From Miscanthus floridulus (taxonomy: Eukaryota > Streptophyta > Magnoliopsida > Poales > Poaceae), in contig NC_089591.1 in assembly GCF_019320115.1 (NCBI RefSeq), positions 19,074,502-19,138,501 of the forward strand: a DNA stretch of 64,000 bases. The letters run 5' to 3'. The notes beneath the pieces are model-generated. The model searched no databases and had not been told where the DNA came from. It saw only the letters and a program-made list of their open reading frames with translations. How positions within the stretch are numbered: position 1 is the stretch's first letter; every line of letters begins with the position of its first letter. Shown piece by piece: positions 47,303 through 58,180 of this stretch. The translations under genes were made by a program, and so were the position numbers.

Positions 47303-50300
47303 TGTCGTGGAACCGACCAATTTATAAGAATACAAGTACAATGGCAATCCGCAAGCGGTCGCACTGTCATACTTGAATCCATATAAACCCGATAGTCCGT
47401 CGAGTACCACGATGGGTCTCGATAAATGATTTACAACAACCAAGATCGTACAGGATTCAACATACATGCCACATATTACATAAAGTTCACAGATACTTTT
47501 CATCATCAGAGTACGAATAGAAAGTTATTACAAACCGAGTTTGATAATTAAAGCGGAAGCAAATAAGTTTGAAGATAAGTTTCCAACATAGTTTGATACA
47601 GTGCCAAGCCAGATCACGGTCCACAAAAGCAAGGGTAGGAATTACTAAAGAAGCCTGCCCAAGGCTTACTCCTCATCCACAGCGGGATAGAAGCAACTCT
47701 TGCAATAACCATGGTACATAGTGCCATCTGCAACAATGGGAAAATAAACCCTGAGTACGAGAAGGTACTCAGCTAGACTTACCTGTCATGAACCAGAAAT
47801 AAAATGACTCCAAGGATTATGCAAGGCTGTATAAGTGGACGTAACTTGACAACATTTTGTGAAAAAGGCAATTAACCGTTGTACAATTGTGATTCTTTTA
47901 TCAAGTTAATTGTAACTATTCATTTCTAGATTAGCAACTATCCTGTGCCAAACATGTGATATATTATTTAGAATCATACAATAGTAACCATAGCAGGTAT
48001 TGTAATTCCATATTCATCTGAACCATCATGTTTCATAATATGGTTACTATGATGTTGGGACTAGCCAAGTTTCTCACTATCCGGGAGAGACGGCGATTCG
48101 AATCGATTTCAACCAGCTGGGAATTTATTCCTAACACAAACCCAGATCTATCAGCCACGATAGTCTTAGGTCACCTTTGGTACAACTCAGGTACACATTT
48201 TGCGGGTCCGTACCACGCCGCACAATCTGGAACACCAGATGCCAGGATGCTCAGGCCAAGCCTGCCCTTGGGCTCAGTCTGATCGTTCCCCGGAAGGAGC
48301 GCACAACAGAACGGTTCCCGGCCTAAGTTGAATTACTCGGCTTCACGGTCGGAACGAGTTATCCGGCCAGCTAAGTGAGAGGCATGCGTTCAATCTTGTC
48401 AGAAGCACCAACAACGGTATGGTCCTTAATCAACATAGACGGGGATAAGTCCACACCCAAGACCTCCATGCCTTGTTGCTTCCCTATCGACCTCCCGTCC
48501 GGTCTCAATTTACTTTTACCACATGGTTCTGTTCCACGATAGCAGATATAGCCAACCGTGCTCCGGTATCCACCTATATCTCGCAGGTGACAGGATATCA
48601 CCCGACTTCTACCGGTCTAAGCATGGCTAAGCATATATTCAATCCTAGACCTATACCGGTTAAAGGGTTAATATCTGGACAAGGAATGTACATGCATCAA
48701 GTGGTTTCATTCAACTCGTATCACCTAATGCATCAATCATAAATACGTAAGTAAACATTTGTAAATTACTGGGAGACTTATAATGCTCTGGGGCTTGCCT
48801 CGCAGAAAGGAAGTAGGGTGATGGTCAGGGCACTCCGGAAGCACTTCAGGGTTCTGCTCCACGCCTTCGGGAGCGGGGGCTTGCGGATTCTCCTGCGGGT
48901 TCCCTTCCTCTGCTTCTTCAAATTCCAGCAACGTGATCTCTTCCTCCGATCCTAGATGCATGAGTATGGTATGAGTATTACGAATGCATAATGTTAACAA
49001 GTGCCTCGCGTTGTTTGAGTAGGTGCATATCTCTTCTCGATTACTACTTAACTATTTCTACAATGTATCGACCACGCCATACAGTAGTTACTTGTTTCAC
49101 TCATAACTGGGGTTCTACAAATTCAAAAACAGTGATCCTAGACTTTCTGGAAAGCTTATCAAATTCTCTACAACTTTGTTATTAACCATTTTTACAGTCT
49201 ACACTTGTTTCAACATGTAACTCATTACACTCTAGAATCAGTCCAGAAATGACTTGACATGCAATATAAAGTAATAACACTTCTACTTCAGGTAATTATT
49301 CAAAATTTGACAACCTAGAACCTACCAACAGTTTCAGCATACCAAATACAGTTAAGATGATATAATGGTGAAGCCCAAACTATTTATTAAATTGCCTTTA
49401 TTATTTTATTTAGATATCTAGGTTAAATAATAAATATATATCAAATGTGCTTAATAAATTCTCAAAATTTTACAGAGTCTTACTAATGCTATCAAAGGAC
49501 CACTATAAAAATTTCATGTTATTTTACTAAGTAGAACATTCTATACCAAAATAATAAGGAAGCAAGGCTTGAAATAGCATAAATGGAAAATCCTATTGAA
49601 AAGTGTCAAGCAACATATTTCTTATTTTTCTTACCATCCATATGGTACTAGTATCACCTCCAACAAATTTCATGAATTTTGGACTCATAATTAATTTATA
49701 AAAATTCATGCAAGGATTAACTATTTATAAAAGAAAAATCTATAACTATAGATCTACCCATGCACTGGTCCTCAAATTTTTACCCAAGCTCATGTATGAC
49801 AAGAACAGCCTACCACAAAAATTTCATAATTTTTGGAGCACAGGAACTCTAGATATAAAATAAACAAATTTGAATGCATTCAAAAGCACATTTCAATTCC
49901 TAATTTAAATTCCCAAAAATTTCTACTGTTGAACCCAAGAACATATTTTTCTTAAATACTACACTTCCTAAGAAACACAATCATATTTATTTCACAATTT
50001 TAGGAGCTACCAAACTAAAGATACAAAAATAACAAAACACATCAAAAACTGGATTCAAAATGAGTTAGCCTTCACTACTGCTGTCGCTGACAGGTGGGAC
50101 CCGCTGGTCAGGGGACCCCACATGTCATCGACACCGAAGCAGAGTGGCGGCGCTGTACGCTGCGGGAGCGGCCAGAGCTCGCCGATGGCGAACTCGCCGG
50201 CGGTGACATCATCACACGATGATCTACTCGACTTCGCGCATCGATTGAGCTACGTGGGTGGCCTTCTCGTCGGAGCTAGCGGCTACGGCGGCGGCCATGG

Positions 50301-51684
50301 CGGGGTGGAGGCGCGGGTCGACGGTGAAACACCGGTGACGACCTCGGTGGCCCGATCTAAGGCTCAGACGAGCACCGGGGTACTACGGTGGACTTAGCGC
50401 ACCAGCTATCGCGGGGAATGGTAGGCTACAACGGTGTGGCCACTACGACGGATCACGACGGCGAACTCCGGCGAGAGCGTGCGCATTGCTACGGCTTACC
50501 AAGCTTGGTCAGCGAGCACGGGAGGGAGTAGTGGGTCGCTGGGGAGACGGAGGAGCTATGGTGGTGGTGCTGGAGTGGCTAGGCACGGGCTGCGCGCGGC
50601 TATGGCGATGGCGGAGCTATGGGCGCTCGACGGCTGCTGCAGCAGAGAAGAAAGGGCACCGGGAGCGAAATGGGAGCGCGGCCAAGTGCGGGCGGGCGTT
50701 GGCGTGATGAAGGCGCGCTCGGGCACGGCGTGGCCTGCGCGGACAGAGCGCTGGCGATGCGCGGCCGTCGCCGGGGACACGCGGCGCGCGATGTCTGAAG
50801 CCGGTCGGCCATTGACGTCGCGATTCAGTTAGTCAGAAACGCGATGGCCGAGCCTGATGACGTACTTTCGTGGAGCTTGATCTTCTAATCCGTGACGTAT
50901 TAGTGCACACAATCTACACCAAAGTTGTAGCTCTAAGTACCATCTGTAATTCATATAAAACGATCAAGACCTAATTCGCAATGGTTAAGGAGGAAAATCA
51001 TGCTCAAAGTTGGCTTGTCAGGCTGTCGGTGTTCACGACTTAGCAAAAATTTGCTAAGTGTAGAACTTGTGATTTCTCTGATTTTTGAAACCCAAATTCA
51101 CACATGTTAGGAGCTGAATCAGTCAAAGGCCCAAAAATCAAAGTTGTTCCTTATGTCAAACACTACAACATTGCTTTAGTGAACTCCTCCATGCAAGGTC
51201 CCTAACACTTAGTTCAACTTTAGTCAAACATGTCACTTTGAAAACATGCTACATATACAAACCATGGCTAAATGACCAAACTAGCCCTAGCACTAAATAC
51301 CAAAGTTGTTCCTAATGACATCCTAAGCATGTTAAAACAATTTGCAAGGTCATTTAAGCATTTCATGTAGTAGTCACTCATATAGCCATTCAGGTCAACA
51401 CATGAAATATCACTTAAGTGCTGGATCATGAAATGTGGCCTTCATGAACAAGGTTCTTTTTGTTAACCTAAGTATAGCTAAGGTGTTTTAGTGACCAACA
51501 TTACCTACTTGCATTCATTTGTACAAGATCATATGCATATGTTCTAAGAAACACGAGATAACAAGTAATGTTTCATATGTTTCGATCAAATGTTTCAATT
51601 GTAAATGATGATTTAGGAATGCTTGATGCTCATGCTCATGTTATGCAAGCCAAGTTATGCAAGGCTAACACCCGAGGTGTTACA
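47303..51684 (-). repeat. 3' LTR of TE-B (4382 bp)
   Basis: On the minus strand it starts TGTAACACCTCGGG and ends GGTTCCACGACA. It differs from the right LTR by scattered substitutions: eight in the first 220 bases, all transitions. GC-rich plus-strand frames at 50122-50832 recur in the other LTR simply because the LTRs are copies. Confidence 0.95.
48737..48961 (-). CDS. Small acidic frame inside TE-B left LTR, 74 aa, function unknown
   Basis: Starts MHLGSEEEITLLEF and shares about 54 codons with the frame in the TE-A LTR (6352-6534), then continues past the TE-A stop. It lies in the sense direction of the element. No known domain. Translation is not shown. Confidence 0.35.
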   Translation of the reverse strand: MHLGSEEEITLLEFEEAEEGNPQENPQAPAPEGVEQNPEVLPECPDHHPTSFLRGKPQSIISLPVIYKCLLTYL

Positions 51685-51697
51685 GCCCCTCCCCCTT
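51685..51697 (-). promoter_or_regulatory. Polypurine tract of TE-B
   Basis: On the minus strand AAGGGGGAGGGGC, directly before the 3' LTR, identical to that of TE-A. Confidence 0.92.
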
Positions 51698-51727
51698 ATA
51701 AAAATCTCGTCCCGAGATTTGCAAGAC

Positions 51728-54700
51728 CTACCATTCTTGGAAAAAGGCGGGATAAACTTCTTGCAGATAATCTTCTCTTTCCCATGTAGCATCTTGTTCA
51801 CTATGATTGTTCCACACCACCTTATAAAACTTAATGATCTTACTCCTTGTTACTCTCTCCATCACTTCTAATACTCGAATTGGCTTTTCTTCATAAGTCA
51901 AATCCGATTGAAGTTGCACGTTGGTGGGTGCAATAGCTTCTTCTGGTACTCGAAGACATTTCTTTAGCTGAGAAACATGGAACACATCAAAGATTGCACT
52001 CATCTCTGGTGGTAGTTGTAGCTTATATGCCACATTTCCTTTTCGTTCCAAAATTTTGTATGGCCCTACATATCTTGGTGAAAGCTTCTTTTTCATCCCA
52101 AATCTCTTCACACCTTTCATGGGTGATACTCTCAAGTACACATAGTCACCTACTTTAAAAGTTAGTGGTCTTCTTCTTCTATCGGCATAGCTCTTCTGTC
52201 GTGATTGAGCTGCCTTCATGTGTTGTTGGATGATACGTACTTGTTCTTTGGCTTCATTGATAAAATCAATACCAAAATATCTCCTTTCACCGGGCTCAAT
52301 CCAATTCAATGGAGTTCTACACTTTTTGCCATACAAGGCTTCAAATGGAGCCATCTTGATACTCGCTTGATAACTGTTGTTATAGGAGAATTCAGCTAAA
52401 GGTAACCATTTCTCCCATGACCCTTTTGAAGATATAACACAAGCTCTAAGTAAATCTTCTAGGATTTGGTTTACTCTCTCTGTCTGCCCTGAAGTTTGCA
52501 GATGATAAGCTGAACTCCTGATTAGCTTGGTTCCCAAAGCTTGGTGTAAGTGTTCCCAGAAACGAGCTATGAACTGTGGTCCTCTATCCGAGATTATGGT
52601 CCTGGGTACTCCATGCAACTTCACGATCTGGGATACGTATATCTCAGCGTATTTCCCAACTATATACCTCGTGTTCACGGGTATAAAGTGTGCTGACTTG
52701 GTAAGATGATCGACAATGACCCAGATGGAGTCATGACCTTGTGGCGTTGTTGGAAGGCCTGTAATAAAGTCCATACTGATCTCTTCCCATTTCCATCCTG
52801 GAATAGGCAGTGGCTGAAGTAATCCAGCGGTTTTCATATGGACGGCTTTCACTCTACTGCAGTTATCACACCTTGCAACATAGGCTGCGATCTCTTTCTT
52901 CATCTTAGTCCACCAAAACGGGTTTTCAAATCTTGATACATCTTACTACTACCCGGGTGGATAGACAATTTGGACGAGTGAGCTTCTTCTAAGATTTGAT
53001 TCCTTAGCTCATGGTCTTTTGGCACCACTAGTCGGTTCTCAAACCATAATACACCTCTTTCGTCCAATCTAAAATGTTTGGTTTCTTGCTTTAGCATTTT
53101 TCTCTTGATGTGACTTATTCCTACATCTGTCTGCTGTAGCTCTATGATTCTACCCTCAAGCGAACAACTGATTGTGATATTGTGGAGTACGGCAGGATGT
53201 AGCAAGTTGAATCCATCTTCCAATAGTGCTTCCATAGTGTTGCAATGGGACTTCCGACTAAGTGCATCAGCTACTACATTTGCTTTACCCGGATGGTAAT
53301 GCACTTCCAAATTGTAATCCTTAATCAATTCCAACCATCTACGTTGTCTCATGTTCAGTTCTGGCTGGGTAAAGATATACTTGAGGCTTTTGTGGTCAGT
53401 ATAGATATGACATACATTGCCCAACAAGTAATGTCTCCATATCTTTAATGCATGGACAACGGCTGCCAGTTCCAAATCATGTGTAGGATAGTTGACTTCA
53501 TGTTTCCTCAATTGCCGAGAGGCATATGCAATTACTCTCCCTTCTTGCATAAGTACACATCCCAAACCTATTCCTGATGCATCACAAAATACATCAAAAG
53601 GCTTTTCAATGTCTGGTTGTGCTAGCACAGGTGCTGTAGTCAACAAAGTTCTGAGGGTGTGAAAAGCGGTTTCACATTCTGGTGTCCATTTGTATTTCTC
53701 ATCCTTCTGAAGTAGTCTGGTCATAGGCTTAGCTATTTTTGAGAAATCTAGAATAAACCGACGATAGTATCCTACTAACCCTAGAAAACTCCGAACTTCA
53801 TGAACCAAAGTTGGGGCTTTCCACTCCATGACCTCTTGTACTTTTGATGGGTCTACTGAGATTCCATCTCTCGATAAAATGTGACCTAAGAAAGGCACTT
53901 TGCTCATCCAAAATTCACATTTGCTAAACTTAGCATATAGCTTATGCTCCCTCAATCTGGATAGGACAATCCTCAGATGTTCTTCATGATCTGACTCATT
54001 TTCTGAATAAATCAATATGTCATCGATAAACACGACCACGAACTTATCCAGTTCGGGCATGAATACCGAGTTCATTAGGTACATAAAATAGGCTGGGGCA
54101 TTTGTTAGTCCAAAAGACATAACCAAATACTCGTATAAGCCGTACCTAGTAGAGAAAGCGGTTTTAGGTATATCCTCCGGTTTGATTTTTATTTGATGGT
54201 ACCCTGATCTCAAGTCAATTTTGGAGAATAGCTTTGCTTTCGCTAGTTGATCGAACAAGATGTCAATGCGGGGCAATGGGTATTTGTTCTTGATGGTCAC
54301 AGCATTGAGTGGTCTGTAATCTACACACATTCTTAGTGACTTATCCTTCTTTTTCACAAACAATGCTGGGCATCCCCACGGAGATGAGCTAGGTAGGATA
54401 AGACCTTTGTCCAATAGATCTTGCAATTGAACCTTGAGTTCTGCTAACTCATTGGGTGGCATTCTATAGGGCCTTCTGGATATGGGTGCGGTACCTGGCA
54501 CTAATTTGATCTTAAATTCCACATCCCTATCCAGTGGTAGACCTGGTAATTCCTCTGGAAATACATCCGGAAACTCGCAAACCACTGGAATATCACATAT
54601 GGTGATGGTTTAGATAGCACAGGCTAAATGTTGGGGTTTGAAATCGCGGGAGAGTGGAACTAGAAAAGCATTCCCTCCCGTGGGTTCTCTCAACATGATA

Positions 54701-56139
54701 GTGCGGGTGCTAGTGTCAATAAGAACACCATGATCCTTCATCCAATTCATGCCTAAGATTACACTTATCGACAATCCCAGCAATATTATCAAATCTGTTG
54801 TGTACTCCCTCCCTTGTATCAAGATGAGTACATTTTTGACTATCTTTTTGGTAGTAACAGTACCCCCTGCTGAACTTATGTTAAAACCCCCTTTACTTAC
54901 TTCTACAATTTCTTGATCATGTCTAGATGCAAATGCTTGACTCATAAATGAATGAGAAGCTCCCGAATCAAATAAAACAACAGCGGGATGCTTGTTGACA
55001 AGAAACATACCAGCCGTGACAACTTCTCCGGCGGGCACTTCCTCCACAGCGGTATAATGCACTTGTCCCTGACGTGCCCTGGCATTCACCTGCCTCTGAC
55101 TGTTCTGATTTGAGTTACTATTCCTCTTGGGGTGGGGGCACTCCTTGGACCAATGACCTAGTTGGTTGCAGTTGAAACAAGGTTGATTACTTTTGAATCC
55201 GGTGGAGCTGTCCTGATTGCCATTTCCTTTTGGTAAGGCAATAGTGAACGCCTTACGAAATGGTTTCTGTGGCCTGTTATTCTAAGCTTTCGGTGGTGGA
55301 GGCCTGAACTTGGGTGCAGGTGGACGGAATTGTGGCCTAGCTGGGATAGGCGCTTTTGACTGGAAAGATCCGGATGCACCAGCCTCATAGGCCCTCTTGC
55401 GACCTTTAGCAACTGCATGCATGTTGTTGTGGTTTTCTTGGGTCAAGGCATCACTAATAAACTCATTGTACGTGGCACATCGAGAGTTTGCCATAGTCAT
55501 CATTAATTTGGTACCCAGACCTCGCTTGAAACTCTCAATCTTTTTCTCTTCAGTATCCACGAAACTTGGAGCATATCTTGACAAGTTGTTGAATGCGTGC
55601 ATATATTCTGTGAGTGACTTGGTTCCCTGAGTGAGCCTCATAAATTCTACTGCTTTCATGCACATCAGGCCCGGGGGAATATGGTGTCCCCTAAAAGCCA
55701 GCTTGAACTGATCCCAGGTCACTCTCGCATCAGCAGGCAGAGATGACAGGAAGTGCGTCCACCAGATTCCTACTGGTCCTTGCAGCTGATGAGAAGCATA
55801 TTCAGCTTTCAGGTGCTCTGTGACCCTTAGCAGACGAAATTTCTGCTCGATGGTATTCAGCCACTCATCGGCCTACAGTGGTTCCTCAGCCACCTTGAAG
55901 ATCAGAGGCTTCGTGTCTAGAAACTCCTTGAATGAACTGTGCTAATTTGGCTCGGCCCCTGGTTGCTGTGGGTGGCCACGAGCAGTGTTTTGCGCGATAA
56001 GGCGCAAGGCTTCCTCCATTGTCCTTTGGCTCCCTAGGAACTGGGTAAAGAATTCCTGAGCAGATGGTGGCAGTGGGGGTGGCAAGTCATCATGGTTGCC
56101 ATCCTGGCTGCTGCTAGCTCCAGCACGGGTGCGCATCAT
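51728..56139 (-). pseudogene. Decayed gag-pol of TE-B
   Basis: The frame starts at the ATG of MMRTRAGAS (56139). Gag: capsid region near 55870-55400, zinc knuckle CFNC...H...C at 55179-55138. Protease with DSGAS near 54970. RT with FIDD near 54025. RNase H ([12 protein letters not shown]), integrase zinc finger and core (MDFITG, SDRGPQF, GQTERVNQ), and the chromodomain-like tail with WNNH and ATWE ending at 51728. Breaks: stops at 55942, 55873, 55282 and 54610, and a one-base loss in a T run near 52910 inside integrase. Where TE-A allows comparison (54610) the change is C to T. In an intact relative this polyprotein would build particles, copy the RNA and integrate the DNA. Confidence 0.93.
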
Positions 56140-56490
56140 CTGCGAAGTTGCAACAATAAGCGATTATTGGTCGATGCCAAGAGATTGCAGATGAATTAGG
56201 TACTCATGCCAAACTGAAATTACTAGAGAAAATTCTCAAAAGCACAATAAAAACAGAGGCATAATAATTCATTCTCGCAACATGACATCGCCAATTTGAC
56301 CACTTATCGTGCTCATAACGCATGCAATTTAAAGCGTGATTACCGACAAGGAACTAGAATTGCATTAACGTTTACCCAAATGTGCGATTAACATTACATG
56401 ATAGTCTGGTTACTAATGCCAACTTGGAACTACAGGTCCATTACATAAATAAAGGTGATACATTAGTCTTCCCACTACCCGCTAGGCGAT

Positions 56491-56835
56491 CTAATCCTCA
56501 TCATGATCACTATCGAGGTCAGACGCAGAATCATCTCCTTCCCCAGGTTCTACTTCTTCTTCAGGTGCCACTTCTTCTTCTTCCTCGTACCCCTCTAGAT
56601 CCATTTCTGCGGCTCCAGGTGGGACATAAGGGTGGAGCTGATTGTGCAGTAGATGAACCTCTTCATGCAGATTATCATTGTATTCTTCCGCATTGGCCAA
56701 CTGCTGTCCTAGCTCAAACTATCGAGCCCTCAGGACATCTTCCCTGGACCAAGCTACATTTCACTGGTGAGTTAACCGAGTCATTTCTTCAGTGAGCCTC
56801 TCAATCTCGGTGTCGTGCTCCCTCTGAAGCTGACA
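56491..56835 (-). pseudogene. Decayed C-terminal extension of the H3-tail frame: coiled coil and acidic tail
   Basis: Past the stop at 56836 the same frame stays protein-like: an Arg/Glu/Leu heptad-like stretch (EIERLTEEM), two more stops (near 56762 and 56720), then 69 codons to 56491 with LHEEVHLLHNQL and a very acidic end (YEEEEEVAPEEEVEPGEGDD). This suggests the ancestral protein was about 300 residues with a coiled coil and an acidic C-terminus. The single stops look recent. The restored protein is not given. Confidence 0.5.
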
Positions 56836-57414
56836 TCAGTCTTCGCGGGCATGACCAAGAGCACCAGACACTCGTCTGAGGCTACCTTCAACCCCCTCTA
56901 ACACTCTCATCATTGCGAACATGGCGCTCATTGCAGGGTTATCACTGTTTTGCCCTTCTGCTACACCAATCTCCAAAGATCTTCCTCTTTCCTGCTGCCA
57001 TGAGTCAGTGGAGGGATTACCTCTTGGAAAGACTCCAACCAAAGCGGCTGCTAGCTCCTGAGGAAAACGATCCATGATATCCCTCAGGATCCCAAAAGCT
57101 GCCCTGCCAGCTGCTTCTTCAGCAGTCCTACCAGTTGACTCATAACACCAGCCTGTCCACTCAAAATCGTCACCTCGGGGACGGACAATGGCCTCCACTG
57201 TAACTAAGAGACCTTCTCCCAACCGCTCATTTGCCCAAAAGTAGCGGGGTTCCATTCCATCGGGATAACCTACATAGCTGAGCACTCTCCACAAGAGGGT
57301 AGGCATCCCAAACTCTCCAAGGAACGTGTGACGTTGACGGGTATGTGGAGCAAGCTGACGGCTAGGAGCTCTACCTCTGGTGGACTTGCGAGCAGTCTGC
57401 TTGGTGCGTGCCAT
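56836..57414 (-). CDS. Histone H3-tail mimic with dsRNA-binding-like domain, extra frame of TE-B
   Basis: 192 codons from the ATG at 57414. After Met removal (expected, since residue 2 is Ala) the protein starts ARTKQTARKST, identical to histone H3 1-11, and matches 17 of the first 21 H3 residues. K4 and K9 are kept; K14 and K18 are Arg. The H3 histone fold is absent. Residues 37-115 (TLLWRVLSYVGYP, EPRYF, LLVTVEAIV, then GRTAEEAAGRAAFGIL) have the helix-strand-strand-strand-helix order and the Ala-rich last helix of a double-stranded-RNA-binding domain; this is inferred by eye. Residues 160-185 are helical and Met-rich. It sits between the primer site and gag on the sense strand. In-frame ATGs upstream (57534, 57429, 57423) leave the true start open; GGTGCAG directly before 57414 could be a splice acceptor. 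Function unknown. Confidence 0.7.
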   Translation of the reverse strand: MARTKQTARKSTRGRAPSRQLAPHTRQRHTFLGEFGMPTLLWRVLSYVGYPDGMEPRYFWANERLGEGLLVTVEAIVRPRGDDFEWTGWCYESTGRTAEEAAGRAAFGILRDIMDRFPQELAAALVGVFPRGNPSTDSWQQERGRSLEIGVAEGQNSDNPAMSAMFAMMRVLEGVEGSLRRVSGALGHARED

Positions 57415-58166
57415 CTGCACCATCAACATGTACCCTTTTGTGAGACAATGCCATAATGGATAAGAGTTACATAACCGAGTAAGAATTTTATAAGGGGAGG
57501 AACAAATGTGATTATGTGAATGGTGTTTTAACATGATGCATGCTCATGCCGTACGTCCTTACAAACTTAGGAAAAATTTGTTTCTAGCGGTAGACACGGT
57601 GGCATACATACGTTCTCTCATATAGATCGTAACTAGTCGAACTACACGTTTCGTTGTTAGTGTACCTGCATAAAATTTCATTTCAGCCCTAAACCCATAA
57701 TGAAATATGCAGAATGTAATTGTAAATACTTTCATATATGTATCCCCATACATATACTTCCGTATCAATCTACCCAACAATAATTTAAACCCACAATTAA
57801 ATACGTACCATGTACACATGCAAGCATGCATACATAGCCGTACCAAAGCTAACTCTTCCCGACCGCACGCTCACATCTTGCGGTCATACACTCATCTTAC
57901 CTTGGCGTAGAGGCATTTGATCCATACATTACCACTCAAGTGAATGGCATCCATACTATAGCACGCCGTATGGACGACGAAGTAAAAACCCCTATGTTAG
58001 TACTTAAATAGCCACCTAATAGTCCTTAATCTGGGCATAAGGAAAGTGATCATTGGCACACTTTAGATTTCAAATACCTATTAATTACTATTAGTTGCTG
58101 GAAAAGGGTTTTGGAACACAAAAACTTTTGTTTTAAATATACTTGTGACAATTAACGTTGAATCCT
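57415..58166 (-). other. TE-B leader between primer site and H3-tail frame
   Basis: About 750 bases with no supported gene. The H3 frame stays open upstream to an ATG at 57534. Short frames here are not conserved in style. The region would contain the packaging signal in an active element. Confidence 0.5.
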
Positions 58167-58178
58167 GCTCTGATACCA
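58167..58178 (-). promoter_or_regulatory. Primer binding site of TE-B, initiator Met tRNA
   Basis: On the minus strand TGGTATCAGAGC, two bases after the 5' LTR end. This is the standard plant initiator-Met tRNA complement that starts minus-strand DNA synthesis. Confidence 0.95.
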
Positions 58179-58180
58179 GC

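Noticed and set aside
50122..50832. Plus-strand frames of 91 and 132 codons, repeated at 61000-61710
   Set aside because: They are GC-rich LTR sequence, present twice only because the two LTRs are copies, and antisense to the element. The TE-A LTR does not keep them.
56836..57414. A genuine histone H3 gene
   Set aside because: Only the tail matches. The histone fold is replaced by an unrelated domain, and the frame lies inside a complete retrotransposon.
58167..58178. A tRNA gene at the Met-tRNA-like sequence
   Set aside because: Only 12 bases match, at the exact position of a primer binding site; no cloverleaf.
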